From: Terebella lapidaria | Taxonomy: Eukaryota; Annelida; Polychaeta; Terebellida; Terebellidae | Direction of reading: 5' to 3' | NCBI GenBank assembly: GCA_949152475.1 | Contig: OX424562.1 | Location: forward strand, 41,092,157 to 41,156,156 | Length of the DNA: 64,000 nt | In this document: one piece after another, positions 23,175 through 33,051 of the stretch | How positions within the stretch are numbered: the stretch's first letter is position 1 | How the letters are laid out: each line of letters begins with the position of its first letter | Notes under the pieces: model-generated | What the model was told of the DNA's origin: nothing | Seen by the model: the letters and a program-made list of their open reading frames with translations, nothing else | The model's database searches: none | Position numbers and translations under genes: made by a program

Positions 23175-23900
23175 TCCCACTTGAATGTGCGAATTTTTAC
23201 AATCTATCTTGAAGCATTTTAGCAGTTTATCTCCAACATCTCCTATTTATGAAGGAAAAGGTGGATGAAAGCCTAAAATTGTTTCAATGACCAAAACAAT
23301 TGTTTTGATGGAAATTAGATGGCTCAAAACAGATTTTCAACCAATACAAAATTTCTCACCGACCTATCCCAAAATGAAAATGGCCGTCACGCCAGACCGG
23401 CTCAAAGGCAACGAAACTCATACACATCACGAAGGTACATAATAACATATCTCTGGTCCAATCAGCTATTGTCATGACGTTGTGTAAACACAGAGGGTTT
23501 AGGGGGGAGGTTTTGGGGGGGGGGGGGAAACAGCTGAAAATAGCCCCAACCATGGTTCAGGCCAAAAGTTCAGTTTTACGGGGGGGGGGGGGGGGTAAGA
23601 TAGGAAATTTAACATTGAGATAGCCCGTAAGGTCCGTCCGTTCACCCTTCTGTCCGTCAGTCCTTCATCGTCGTCCACGTTTTGAGCTTTAAAGTTCACA
23701 GACATATCTTCCTGGAATTCCACACAAAATACGAAAAAATATTTCAAGAGGAATGTACTTTTATTTTATTTATTTTCGCATTTTTTTCTTCAAAATGATG
23801 GCCATTTCCGACCGAAAGGCAATTTTTTCCCCAGAAAATGTTTAGTTACATTTTTTTTCCTATTCTCCACAAGAATGACATAACATGCCACCTGTAAAGT
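23175..23900. repeat. Family A repeat pieces, both orientations
   Basis: 23178-23440 matches 1-300 in the forward sense (landmarks 'tatgaaggaaaa', 'aaaatggccg', 'aaactcatacacatcac'). 23620-23830 carries the family's GTCC-rich end and 'tttaaagtt' in reverse. G runs of about 13 lie near 23515-23530 and 23580-23595. Confidence 0.6.
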
Positions 23901-23929
23901 GTCAAATTAGCCCAATGACTAAGGAAGGT

Positions 23930-26080
23930 TAACGGACTATAGAGGTTTTATATTTTAGATATTGGCTATTTTGTCACGTGACACTAAAAATAAGGTCACT
24001 GGTCAAATTCAAGGTCACGAGAATATTCAACATATATCAATTTCTATATGTCCACAATTGATTCCTAAGCTGTAAAGTCGAAAGTAAGAGAGATATTACC
24101 ATTTTTAGCTCTGACCTTGAAAATAAGGTCAAGTTAAGGGCATGAGAATATTGAGCATATATCATTATCTACATGTTCACAATTGATTCCAAAACTGTAA
24201 AGTCGATAAAAATGACATAACACGCCACCGGACTATAGAGGTTTTATATTTTAGATATTAGCTATTTTGTCACGTGACACTAAAAATAAGGTCACTGGTC
24301 AAACTCAAGGTCACGAGAATATCCAACATATATCAATTTCTATATGTATATCTATAAAAAGCGAGATATAAGCCATTTTGTTATTTGACCTGGAAAATGA
24401 AGTCAATGATCAAATTCAAGGTCACCAGAATATCCAGCATATATCATTTCTCATATGTGCACATTTGATTTCTAAGCTGTAAAGTCGATAATAAGCGAGA
24501 TATTAGCCATTTTGTAATCTGACCTTGAAAGTAAGGTCAAAGGTCAAGTTTGAGGTAATGAGATCCGCAATTGATTTCTAATCTCTAAAATTGATGATAA
24601 GCGAGATATTTGCCATTTTGTTCTCCAATCCTGGGAATGAAGTCAAAGGTCAAATTCAAGATCACCAGAATACTCAGCATATATCATTTTCTATATGTTC
24701 CCAATTGATTCCTGATTTTTAATATTAACTGAGATATTAGCAATAATTTGCCTCATTATAATCATAGGAATTTAACATGGGAAAGTCCGATTTGGGTCAA
24801 AATGGCCCACTTCGAGCGATTTAAGGGCAACGAAACTTATACGCATGACAGGGATACATATTAGGAATCTTATGCATCAATAAGAAACAGTTACTGGACA
24901 GATTTGGAGAAAACGACCGTCAAAACTCGAAATTGGCCGTTTTCTTAGGGCTTCCTTAGAGCTAAGAAAAGTTACTGGACAATACATAGTTTAGATATTA
25001 GTCTTTTATCCCTTGACCTCGAAAATAAGGTCATTGGTCAATTCAAGGTCACAAGAATATTCAGCATATATCATTTCCTCTAACTTAGCATTTGATTCCT
25101 AAGCTGTAAAATCGATAATGAGCGAGATATTAGCCATTTTGTCATGTGACCTTGAAAATGAGGTCAAAGGTCAATTTTAAGGTCACCAAAATATTCAGCA
25201 TATATCATTTCCTCTAACTTAGCATTTGATTCCTAAGCTGTAAAATCGATAATGAGCGAGATATTAGCCATTTTGTCATGTGACCTTGAAAATGAGGTCA
25301 AAGGTCAATTTTAAGGTCACCAAAATATTCAGCATATATCATTTACTGTATGATCACTCTGGATTCTTAAGCTGTGAAGTCGATAATAAGCGAGATATTA
25401 GCCATTTTGTGCTCTGACCTTGAACATAAGGTCAAGGTCAAATTCAAAGTCATCATAATATTCAGTGTACATCAGTGTACATCATTTTCTATATGTCCAC
25501 AATTGGTTCCCAAGCTATAAAGTCAATAGAGAAGCAAGACATCAGCCATTTTGTCCTTCGACCTTGAAAATGAGGTCAAAGGTTGAATTCAAGATCATGG
25601 CAGTCTTCATCATTTATCATTTTCTATATGTTCACAATTGATTCCTAAGCTTTAAAGTCGATAATGAGCGTGATATCAGTAATTTTGTCCTGTGACATTG
25701 AAATTTAGGTCAAAGGTCAAATTCAAGGTCACCAGAATTATCTGTATATATCATTTCCTATATGTTCATAATTGATTCCTAAGCTGTCAAATCGATAATA
25801 AGCGAACTATTAACCTTTTTGTCCTGTGACCTTGAAAATTAGGTCAAAGGTCAAATTCAAGGTCACGATAATATTCAGAATATATAATTTTCCTATATGT
25901 TCCCAATTGATTCCTAACCTGTAAAGTCTATTTAATTAGCGAAATATTGGTGATTTTATCATGTGACCTTGAAAATGAGGTCGAATGTCAAATTTAAAGT
26001 CACCAAAATATTCAGCATACATGTATATCATTTACTATATGTTCACTATGGATTCATAATCTCTAATCTCAATATTAAGT
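23930..26080 (+). repeat. ~130-bp satellite with AGGTCAAAGGTCA
   Basis: About sixteen diverged tandem units. A typical unit has 'attcctaagctgtaaagtcgata', 'gcgagatattagccattttg', 'tgaccttgaaaatgaggtca', 'aggtcaaattcaaggtcac' and 'atattcagcatatatcat'. Two adjacent units are identical with a 134-bp period (25071 and 25205). A larger duplication repeats 'gacataacacgccacc...ggtttta' at about 23877 and 24208. Non-coding. Confidence 0.82.
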
Positions 26081-26084
26081 GAGA

Positions 26085-26440
26085 TATTTGGACAAATGTG
26101 CCCCCATTATAAAACATAGGAGAATTTAACATGGGAAAGTCCCGTTTGGGCCCAAAACGGCCCACTTCGAGCGATTCGAGGGCAACGAAACTTATACATG
26201 TCACAGGGGTACATATGAGGAGTGTTATGCAACAATGAAAACACAGTTACTGAACAGATTTTGAGAAAACGACCGTCAAAGTCCAAAAGTGGCTGTTTTT
26301 CGTCAAAAATTTTGAAAAAATTGTGAAAATGGGAAAAATGGAAAAAATAAGTCCTTCTCAAAATATTTTTGGGCATTTTTGTGCAAAATTTCAGAAAGAT
26401 TCGACCGTAAACTTTAAAGATAAAATTGTAGACAGACGAG
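26085..26440 (+). repeat. Dispersed repeat family A, copy at the satellite end
   Basis: Carries 'catgggaaagtcc', 'acttatacatgtcacaggggtacat', 'aacgaccgtcaaagtccaaa' and 'gaccgtaaactttaaagataaaat', matching 160-490. It directly follows the satellite, as in the inverted block at 20515-21690, so satellite and family A form one composite repeat. Confidence 0.7.
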
Positions 26441-26587
26441 TTTTTGACCGGCTCAGTGGTATGAAATTAAATATCAATCTATCACCACTATTACAACCAG
26501 ATTTTGATGATATCAATAACCAATGTAAAATACAACATTTTGGAATAGAAACAAAGCCCGACCAAATAGTATATCCAACGATAGACT

Positions 26588-26870
26588 GGCGTAATCAGGG
26601 ACAGACAGTGTGTGAAATGTAGTTGTTTCTACTGTACATCTGATGTAATTTGTATACAACCGCCCTGTAGTCTGCTGAGAATAATTTAGAAATCCGAAAC
26701 AGACCCCATGGGATAGATGTATGACAAATACATAGGAACCTAATCACAAGCCAAAAGGCTACTGATTTAATTGTATCCTCGGTGACAGATTTAATGTCCG
26801 CCAGCAGTGACACCGGCTGAATGTGACACCGGCTGAGCACCAATACCCACCAATACAACAAGAGGTTTTG
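26588..26870 (+). repeat. Dispersed repeat family B, copy 2
   Basis: Diverged copy of 4150-4400, sharing 'gtttctactgtaca', 'tttgtatacaac', 'agaaatcc' and 'tgtatgacaa'. Non-coding. Confidence 0.55.
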
Positions 26871-27130
26871 GTCTTGTAATGACAAATGTTTTCAGACATT
26901 CACTGTGGTAGGGCACTTTGTGATGAAAGGGGTATCGGCGACGAAAGGGGTGATGAAAAGGGTATCGTTAAAAAAAGACCCGACTTGCATTTCACGCCTT
27001 CTTCGGGAGAAATGATTCATGCATAGCAAAGTTAGTGTTTCGGTCACCCTACTGGTCAGCGCTGATCAACTCTGATGAAAATTGATTGGTTTCAGGCTTG
27101 CCTGATTGACAGTTAAAAGTCATTTTGAAA

Positions 27131-27780
27131 ATGTGTGTAAAGTTCGGCGGGCGCCCGCTACAGGGCGTCCGGCACTACTCTACGGAATACTTCAACCAGG
27201 TACAGTCAGCCCGAAACGAGTCCGGCCGTCATACACTACGACATAACACATGCATCTCACCAACTCCTTAACTACAACATACATATTACATAGTTATGGT
27301 AATGTAGCCGTGTGTAGAGCCCGAGATGCCATGGGAGCGGCACCACGGAACCCGTACACGTGGGCATGTTGCTGGCCGGCCTCGCCGAAGGCACTGTCAC
27401 AGAGATGGAACTCTGAGCCAGCCCGACGGTCTGCAAGAGCCTGTGTCACACCACCCCGGGTGGAGAAGAGAACTGGCGATCCACAGGGCTTGCGCCCCCG
27501 AGTCAGCAACTGTCTCTACCCCAGCCCGGGCCCCCAATGGAAATCGTCCCCAGGGCCCGCGAGGGCCTTACCCAAGACACAGGGACGTAAAGCTCATGGC
27601 GAGCCTCTCGTCCTGCCTCTCGGCTTGCTTTGGGACAATCTCACAGACCAAGCAAAATGCTCGCGTATATATCGAGCCAAGAGGCGGGGGGAGAGACTAG
27701 GTCAAACCATTGTTATAGTTTACTGGGCGCGATCAAGTGCAGTGCGTTGCTAGGCAGCGCACGCTCCAAACTCGAACGGT
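27131..27780. other. GC-rich island of unknown origin
   Basis: About 650 bp markedly richer in G+C than everything around it, starting 'ggcgggcgcccgct'. Open on the + strand at 27250-27753 (167 codons) and partly on the - strand, but with no domain I recognise, no clear splice pattern, and composition-driven openness. Could be the 5' part of an unrecognised retroelement, a CpG-rich promoter or foreign DNA. Confidence 0.4.
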
Positions 27781-27914
27781 CTAAAAACAGGCCGTAATAC
27801 TTGCTAGTGTTTTGCAAAGACTCCTGCCGCGATCTTTGGGCAAAATCGCCACAATGTGTATATATACGTCAAGTCCAAAAAATCCCTATATGACAAGTCA
27901 AATCTATACGCTGA

Positions 27915-28535
27915 TTTTTCTAACTCATTTACACCTTTTTTGGCCGATATTATTGCGATGCTAAATGATATCATATTATAACTTGGTATTCTTCATCTGG
28001 GAGTCAAATGGGAAAAATTGCTAACGAACTTCAGATTTCTATCGCAAGAATTGATAAAGTTGTCAATCTACGCTATGTTTAATTTATATTAGCCTCGTCA
28101 GATTTCTATCGCAAGAATTGATAAAGTTGTCAATCTACGCTATGTTTAATTTATATTATTTATATTAGCCTAGAATTTCTGGGCCAGCACATGATTTTCT
28201 GCATTTGATCGCTTTCGTAGCAGTGCAAATGTGAAATCTTTCGCAAATCAACTTGCATGTGTAGGATACACCCCGTCTGGTTCAAACTTACAATATTACT
28301 TCAAATCCTGATTGACGTAAGCAGGACAAAATCATCAAAGACGATTCTCGAGATCTCATTTTAAGCTCAAATTTGACACTGATGTAGATTGCCAACTTGT
28401 TCAATTTTTGTGACAGAAGTTTTGCCTTTTGACTTCCAGGTAAAGTGTGTCAAGGTATAATACGATACTATTTAGCATCAAAAAAATATCAGCAAAAACG
28501 ATGTGAACAAGTTAGAATCATATATCAAAGTATAC
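27915..28535. repeat. Fold-back (inverted-repeat) element, copy 1
   Basis: Left and right arms of roughly 180 bp are imperfect reverse complements: 'tttctaactcatttacac...gatgctaaatgatatc' on the left against 'gatactatttagcatc...gtgaacaagttagaa' on the right, with inner matches around 'ttgccaacttgttcaat'. Inside is a tandem duplication of about 67 bp ('cagatttctatcgcaagaat' at 28033 and 28100). No ORF. Related to 31766-32230. Confidence 0.75.
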
Positions 28536-28539
28536 ATAG

Positions 28540-31465
28540 ACAAATGTACAATTAATTTGTAACTTGATAATGTATCCCATTATTCAGAACTTATAAAAGT
28601 TAAATGACAGGGTAAAAGTCATACTTGTCCACAAACTAATGTTACCGTTAACAAGTTTGTATTTGACGGGTGTTCAGATGAGTTCATGAATAATGAGTTT
28701 TGGAAAACAAATGTCAATGTCTTAATTGATGAACTTGATCATATGATACCTACTCAGGCCAATATTGATTGTCTATATGAATCTATGTGTACTAAAATAT
28801 ATGAAGAAATGTGTAAATTCAAGGTTTCAAAGACCAAAGTTGTGACACAGAGTAAAAATGCAAATTTTTCAAAACCATACTGGTGTGAGGATCTATCATT
28901 GCTATGGCGTCAAATGCGTGCCTGTGAAAAAAAGTTTGTGAAGTATAAGGGTTCTAGAAATGTGAAAACCTATTTACGTTTATGTTTTAAGGAAGCGAGA
29001 AAAAAATTTGATCATGAACTACGTAAACGAAAACGAACACATAGCCGTCAAACTGTTAACCATATTGAAAATATTTGCTCAAAAAATCCTACTGAATTTT
29101 GGAGATATATTAAAAGACTGGGACCAAGGAAAGAATGTACAATTCCCTCGAAAGTAACGCTTGACAATGAAACTGTTTGTGACTTTGATGTAGTAAAGAG
29201 TAAGTGGAAAAATGATTTTATGCTGCTGTACAATCCTGCATCGAATGTAGATATTGAATATGATGAGGAATTTTATAAGATGGCAATATCGAATTTGGAA
29301 ATGGTTGAATATGATATGTATTATTCATGCGGTGTGGAAAATGATTATATGAACTGTACCATAACGATTGATGAATTGACCAAAGCTCTGTCTAAGCTGA
29401 AAGATAAAAAAGCAACGGGTGTTGATAATATTCCAAATGAAATCTTGAGAAGAGAAAGCATGAAAGATCTGTTGTGTAATCTGTTCAATTTGATGTTTGA
29501 ATATAATATTTTACCCGGGATCTGGTCAAATGCAATTATTAGCCCAATACCAAAAGGAGTGGATAAGGATCCAACCATCCCGATGAACTATAGAGGCATT
29601 TCTATTTTATGTTGTATGGCAAAACTAATGTCAAGTGTTCTTATCAATAGACTTTGTTACCATTACGAAACATTGAATCTCATGGTTGATGAGCAAAATG
29701 GCTTTAGAAAAGGGAGATCATGTCAAGACCATTTGTTTAATTTGACAAGTATTATTAGATATAGACAGGGTATTGGTAGATCTACGTTTGTGGCATTTAT
29801 TGACTTTAAAAAAGCATTTGATTCAGTTGATAGGTATTTGATGTGTTATATGTTGTTAAGCTATCACATTGATGGACATTTGTACAATCTGATAAAAAGT
29901 ATGTATAAGAACACAAAATCCTGTGTGAAAATTAATCATTGTTATACAGATTGGTTCGACGTAACGTGTGGTGTTAAGCAGGGTGATAATTTGTCACCAA
30001 CCTTATTCGGTCTTTTTATCAACAATCTGGCAATCTACATTAAAAGTTTCAATAGAGGTATACGATTTGGGTGTGAGAATGTAAGTCTGTTATTGTATGC
30101 TGATGATGTGGCAATACTAGCTGAGAATGAGACTGATTTACAATTTACTTTAGATACCTTGTATGAATGGAATAAGCAATGGAGATTGTGTCTGAATGTG
30201 GAAAAGTCCAAAATAGTGCAATTTGTTCCAAAGTATAAATCTGGTTGTAATAGGATATTTATGTATGCTGGCAATGAACTTGAAACTGTTACCAATTATA
30301 AGTATTTAGGTGTATTTCTAGATAACAAACTTAAGTTTGATATTTGTACTGAGACCTTAACTGACTCTGCAGGCAGAGCTTTGGGTGGCGTTATATCTAA
30401 ATTTAAATGTCTCAAAGATGTTGGATACCGTACATTCACCAAACTTTTCGATACAATTGTACTTCCAGTATTACATTATGGTGCTGAAATATGGGGATTT
30501 GGAGATTTTCAAAAATGTGAAAAGATTATGAATAGAGCAATGAGATTTTTTCTAGGTGTTCATCGATTTGCCCCTATTTGTGCAATTCAAGGGGATATGG
30601 GATGGCTGTCCTTGAAATATAGACGATATATTATAATCTTAAATTACTGGAACCGATTGATTAAAATGGATGATAATAGGCTGACCAAGAGAATATTTTT
30701 ATGGAGTCTGAACCTCAATGTTAGTAATTGGTGTAAAGATGTTCGCGGAATTGCACAGAGTCTCGGATTGTATGAATGTTTTGTAAATCGAACTGTATTT
30801 CATATAAAAACAGTGGAAGAGAAATGTAAGGAACAAATGTGTATAGAATGGAAACAAAAAGTTATGTTGAAACCTAAACTTAGAACATATGCACTGTTTA
30901 AGCAAGAATTTACTGTAGAACTTTATGTATTAAGAAATTTGAATAAGCATGCTCGCTCAGTCTTTGCACAATTCCGAAGTGGCATCTTGCCACTCCATAT
31001 AGAAACGGGTAGATATGTCAATGTTAAAGAACCAGATACAGGCCAATTTAGAAAATTACTACCAGAAGAACGATTATGTAAAATTTGTAATAACAATGAA
31101 ATCGAGGATGAAATGCATTTTTTGTTTGAGTGTAATGCCTATAAGGAAATTAGAAATAGTTTTATAAAAAATTGTCTTGAAGAATGTGATGATTTTCTAA
31201 ACTTTAACACTGTTGACAAACTAGTTTATCTAATGACAACACAATGGAAATATACTATGCATTTTATAAATAACCTTTGATGTGAAAGGAAATCATTGGT
31301 ATATAAGACCCCAACATAATGTTGTTGTTTCTGTCCTCATGTTCACTGTTATTGCTCAGAGTCACTTATAAGCCCTCCAAGGGCTGGACACAATATGTAT
31401 GCTATTGTATTATGACTATGTTATGATGTGTATGTGACTTTATAATAAACGAATTCAATTCAAAT
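28540..31465 (+). mobile_element. 5'-truncated non-LTR retrotransposon
   Basis: Contains the end of an endonuclease-like segment, a long RT ORF (28686-31280) and a 3' UTR of about 180 bp ending in AATAAA and a GAATTCAATTC-type tail near 31443-31465. It sits between two copies of the same fold-back repeat. Confidence 0.85.
28686..31280 (+). CDS. Non-LTR retrotransposon ORF2, RT region (864 codons)
   Basis: Reverse transcriptase for target-primed reverse transcription. Visible blocks: ATGVDNIPNEIL near residue 242, YRGISILCCMAKL, GFRKGRSCQDHLF, FIDFKKAFDSVDR (first catalytic Asp), GVKQGDNLSPTLFGLFINNL, YADDVAIL near 470 (catalytic Asp pair), a thumb, and a C-terminal CxxC...H...C finger (LCKICNNNEIEDEMHFLFEC, about 797-818). 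The apurinic-type endonuclease that should precede RT is missing. The frame upstream of the ATG stays open to a TGA at about 28606, where the family would carry sense, and 'VSHYSELIKVK' before it looks like the last endonuclease residues. The RT core looks intact, but the element is truncated and cannot be autonomous. Confidence 0.9.
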   Translation: MNNEFWKTNVNVLIDELDHMIPTQANIDCLYESMCTKIYEEMCKFKVSKTKVVTQSKNANFSKPYWCEDLSLLWRQMRACEKKFVKYKGSRNVKTYLRLCFKEARKKFDHELRKRKRTHSRQTVNHIENICSKNPTEFWRYIKRLGPRKECTIPSKVTLDNETVCDFDVVKSKWKNDFMLLYNPASNVDIEYDEEFYKMAISNLEMVEYDMYYSCGVENDYMNCTITIDELTKALSKLKDKKATGVDNIPNEILRRESMKDLLCNLFNLMFEYNILPGIWSNAIISPIPKGVDKDPTIPMNYRGISILCCMAKLMSSVLINRLCYHYETLNLMVDEQNGFRKGRSCQDHLFNLTSIIRYRQGIGRSTFVAFIDFKKAFDSVDRYLMCYMLLSYHIDGHLYNLIKSMYKNTKSCVKINHCYTDWFDVTCGVKQGDNLSPTLFGLFINNLAIYIKSFNRGIRFGCENVSLLLYADDVAILAENETDLQFTLDTLYEWNKQWRLCLNVEKSKIVQFVPKYKSGCNRIFMYAGNELETVTNYKYLGVFLDNKLKFDICTETLTDSAGRALGGVISKFKCLKDVGYRTFTKLFDTIVLPVLHYGAEIWGFGDFQKCEKIMNRAMRFFLGVHRFAPICAIQGDMGWLSLKYRRYIIILNYWNRLIKMDDNRLTKRIFLWSLNLNVSNWCKDVRGIAQSLGLYECFVNRTVFHIKTVEEKCKEQMCIEWKQKVMLKPKLRTYALFKQEFTVELYVLRNLNKHARSVFAQFRSGILPLHIETGRYVNVKEPDTGQFRKLLPEERLCKICNNNEIEDEMHFLFECNAYKEIRNSFIKNCLEECDDFLNFNTVDKLVYLMTTQWKYTMHFINNL

Positions 31466-31765
31466 ATAAAATATTTGCATGACCCCTGATATCTACACTC
31501 ATCATCTACTCCGAACTCAGCATGATATTCATCAAAAACAATATTCGGTATTCCGTGTGATTCCTGTTTCAAGACGTCATCACGTTTTCGTGAGGTAATC
31601 ATGATGCAAACACACATTTGCCCGTACAGACGCAGGAACAACATATGTGTGCCTGAGAGTATGCAATCTCAAAGAACGTACATGTATATAGCACTATATA
31701 CAGTCTCTTTTGGTTAGGCATTCCATTGCTCAATTTAGCCTCTTATGTGCACAAAAGTTACCTAG
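31466..31765. other. Spacer between LINE and fold-back copy 2
   Basis: Non-coding, nothing recognised. Confidence 0.4.
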
Positions 31766-32230
31766 AATATCATCAGTCAAACGGCAAATTCCTACCGAAT
31801 TTCAGACTTCTATCGCTAATATTGAAAAAGTTGGCAATCTACCTCAATGTTAAATTCAGCCCATCATTGAATTTCTGGGTCCTCATCTGTTTTTGTGCAT
31901 TTGGATGCTGTTGTAGCAGTGTAATCTTCCGAAATCGACTTGTCCATGTGAAATACATTCCAATGTGTATTCTGGTCCGAAACAACAATAATAATTCGAA
32001 TCCTGGTGGATGTAAACAGGACCAAATCCTCGAATATGCTCAGATTCTCGAGACCTGAAATTCAACATTGGTGTAGATAGCCAACTTCTTCAATATTTTG
32101 CGATAGAAGTCTGAAATTCGGTAGAGAATTGCCGTTTGCCGTCCAGGTGAAGTATGCCAATTCATAGAACGATAACATTCAGCATCGCGAGAATATCGTC
32201 AAAAATCGGTGTAAACAAGAAAAATCCTTA
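31766..32230. repeat. Fold-back element, copy 2 (left arm shortened)
   Basis: 'accgaatttcagacttctat...agttggcaatctacctcaatgtt' on the left is the reverse complement of 'aacattggtgtagatagccaacttcttc...agtctgaaattcggta' on the right. The centre ('gaatttctgggtcc', 'gtagcagtg') matches the centre of copy 1. The right outer arm is present; its left partner is missing beyond about 31766. Confidence 0.72.
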
Positions 32231-32918
32231 CATACCATTATGTGGAACCCAAACGCTGCAATTAGGGCATCCTAAGAAACTGCAAGATCTGCGGCCAAAT
32301 CTGCAGGCCTATATGTGTTAAGATCGCTGATGTCTGTAGTGGGGTCTTTGTTGACAACATGATGATAATTTGGTATCAGGCACATTTGTGATTTGTGTGA
32401 ACATGGCAGACATAGTCATAGCGTGTCAACCTCCGCGCACCGCCAAGTACATTACATGCAGTAGGCCTAATCTACAATGGGGTAAGTCATTTGCGCACCA
32501 GCGGGAATTGTGAATATTTCACGCTCTTTGTTGAATCACGTTGATTACGAAATCCTCAGTTATTAATGTTGGCAGGGATAATATTGATTTTAAACAAAGT
32601 ATGCGTGAGTCTACAGGAGGTTTGCGGGGCAAGCTTGGAAGAGTACGGCTGATAGTTACACTTTCCTGATCACAACGGTGAGCTAAAAAGGTGAATCACA
32701 CCACATTGAGAACACATACAATTTAGTATCTTGCACTGCATTCCACCATCTGCTTTGCCTCTCACATAAACGGCCTTGTACATACAGTGAATGTATTAAT
32801 TACATCTCTCAAACAGGAGGCCATATTATCTTTCATCACAAAACCGTTATCGCTACTTCTTCGAAACTAGTTCAGAAAGTGTGATTTGCATTGCAAAGTG
32901 TGCGAGCCTGTTTCCGAG
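32231..32918. other. 5' flank of the carboxylesterase gene
   Basis: Should contain the promoter and 5' UTR. I see no TATA box placed convincingly and no upstream coding exon. The sequence just before the ATG (ccgagATGA) is an acceptable initiation context. Confidence 0.4.
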
Positions 32919-33051
32919 ATGAGACTAGAGTGGGTTTTGTGTGTATGTTTGAGTCTGGTGACAGTGACAGTTGTCTTGTGTCAGGATGAGGGCCCTATCG
33001 TCACTGTCTCCTCTGGAATGCTCCAGGGCTTCTCGGCTTTTGATAGATTCG
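32919..33051 (+). CDS. Carboxylesterase exon 1
   Basis: ATG at 32919 is the only Met before a hydrophobic signal core (VLCVCLSLVTVTVVLC). Ends G|gtaaga, phase 1. Encodes GPIVTVSSGMLQGF, the mature N-terminal strand. Confidence 0.88.

Noticed and set aside
27250..27753. 167-codon protein in the GC-rich island
   Set aside because: No domain, no partner exon, and GC-driven lack of stops on both strands. Kept only as an unexplained island.
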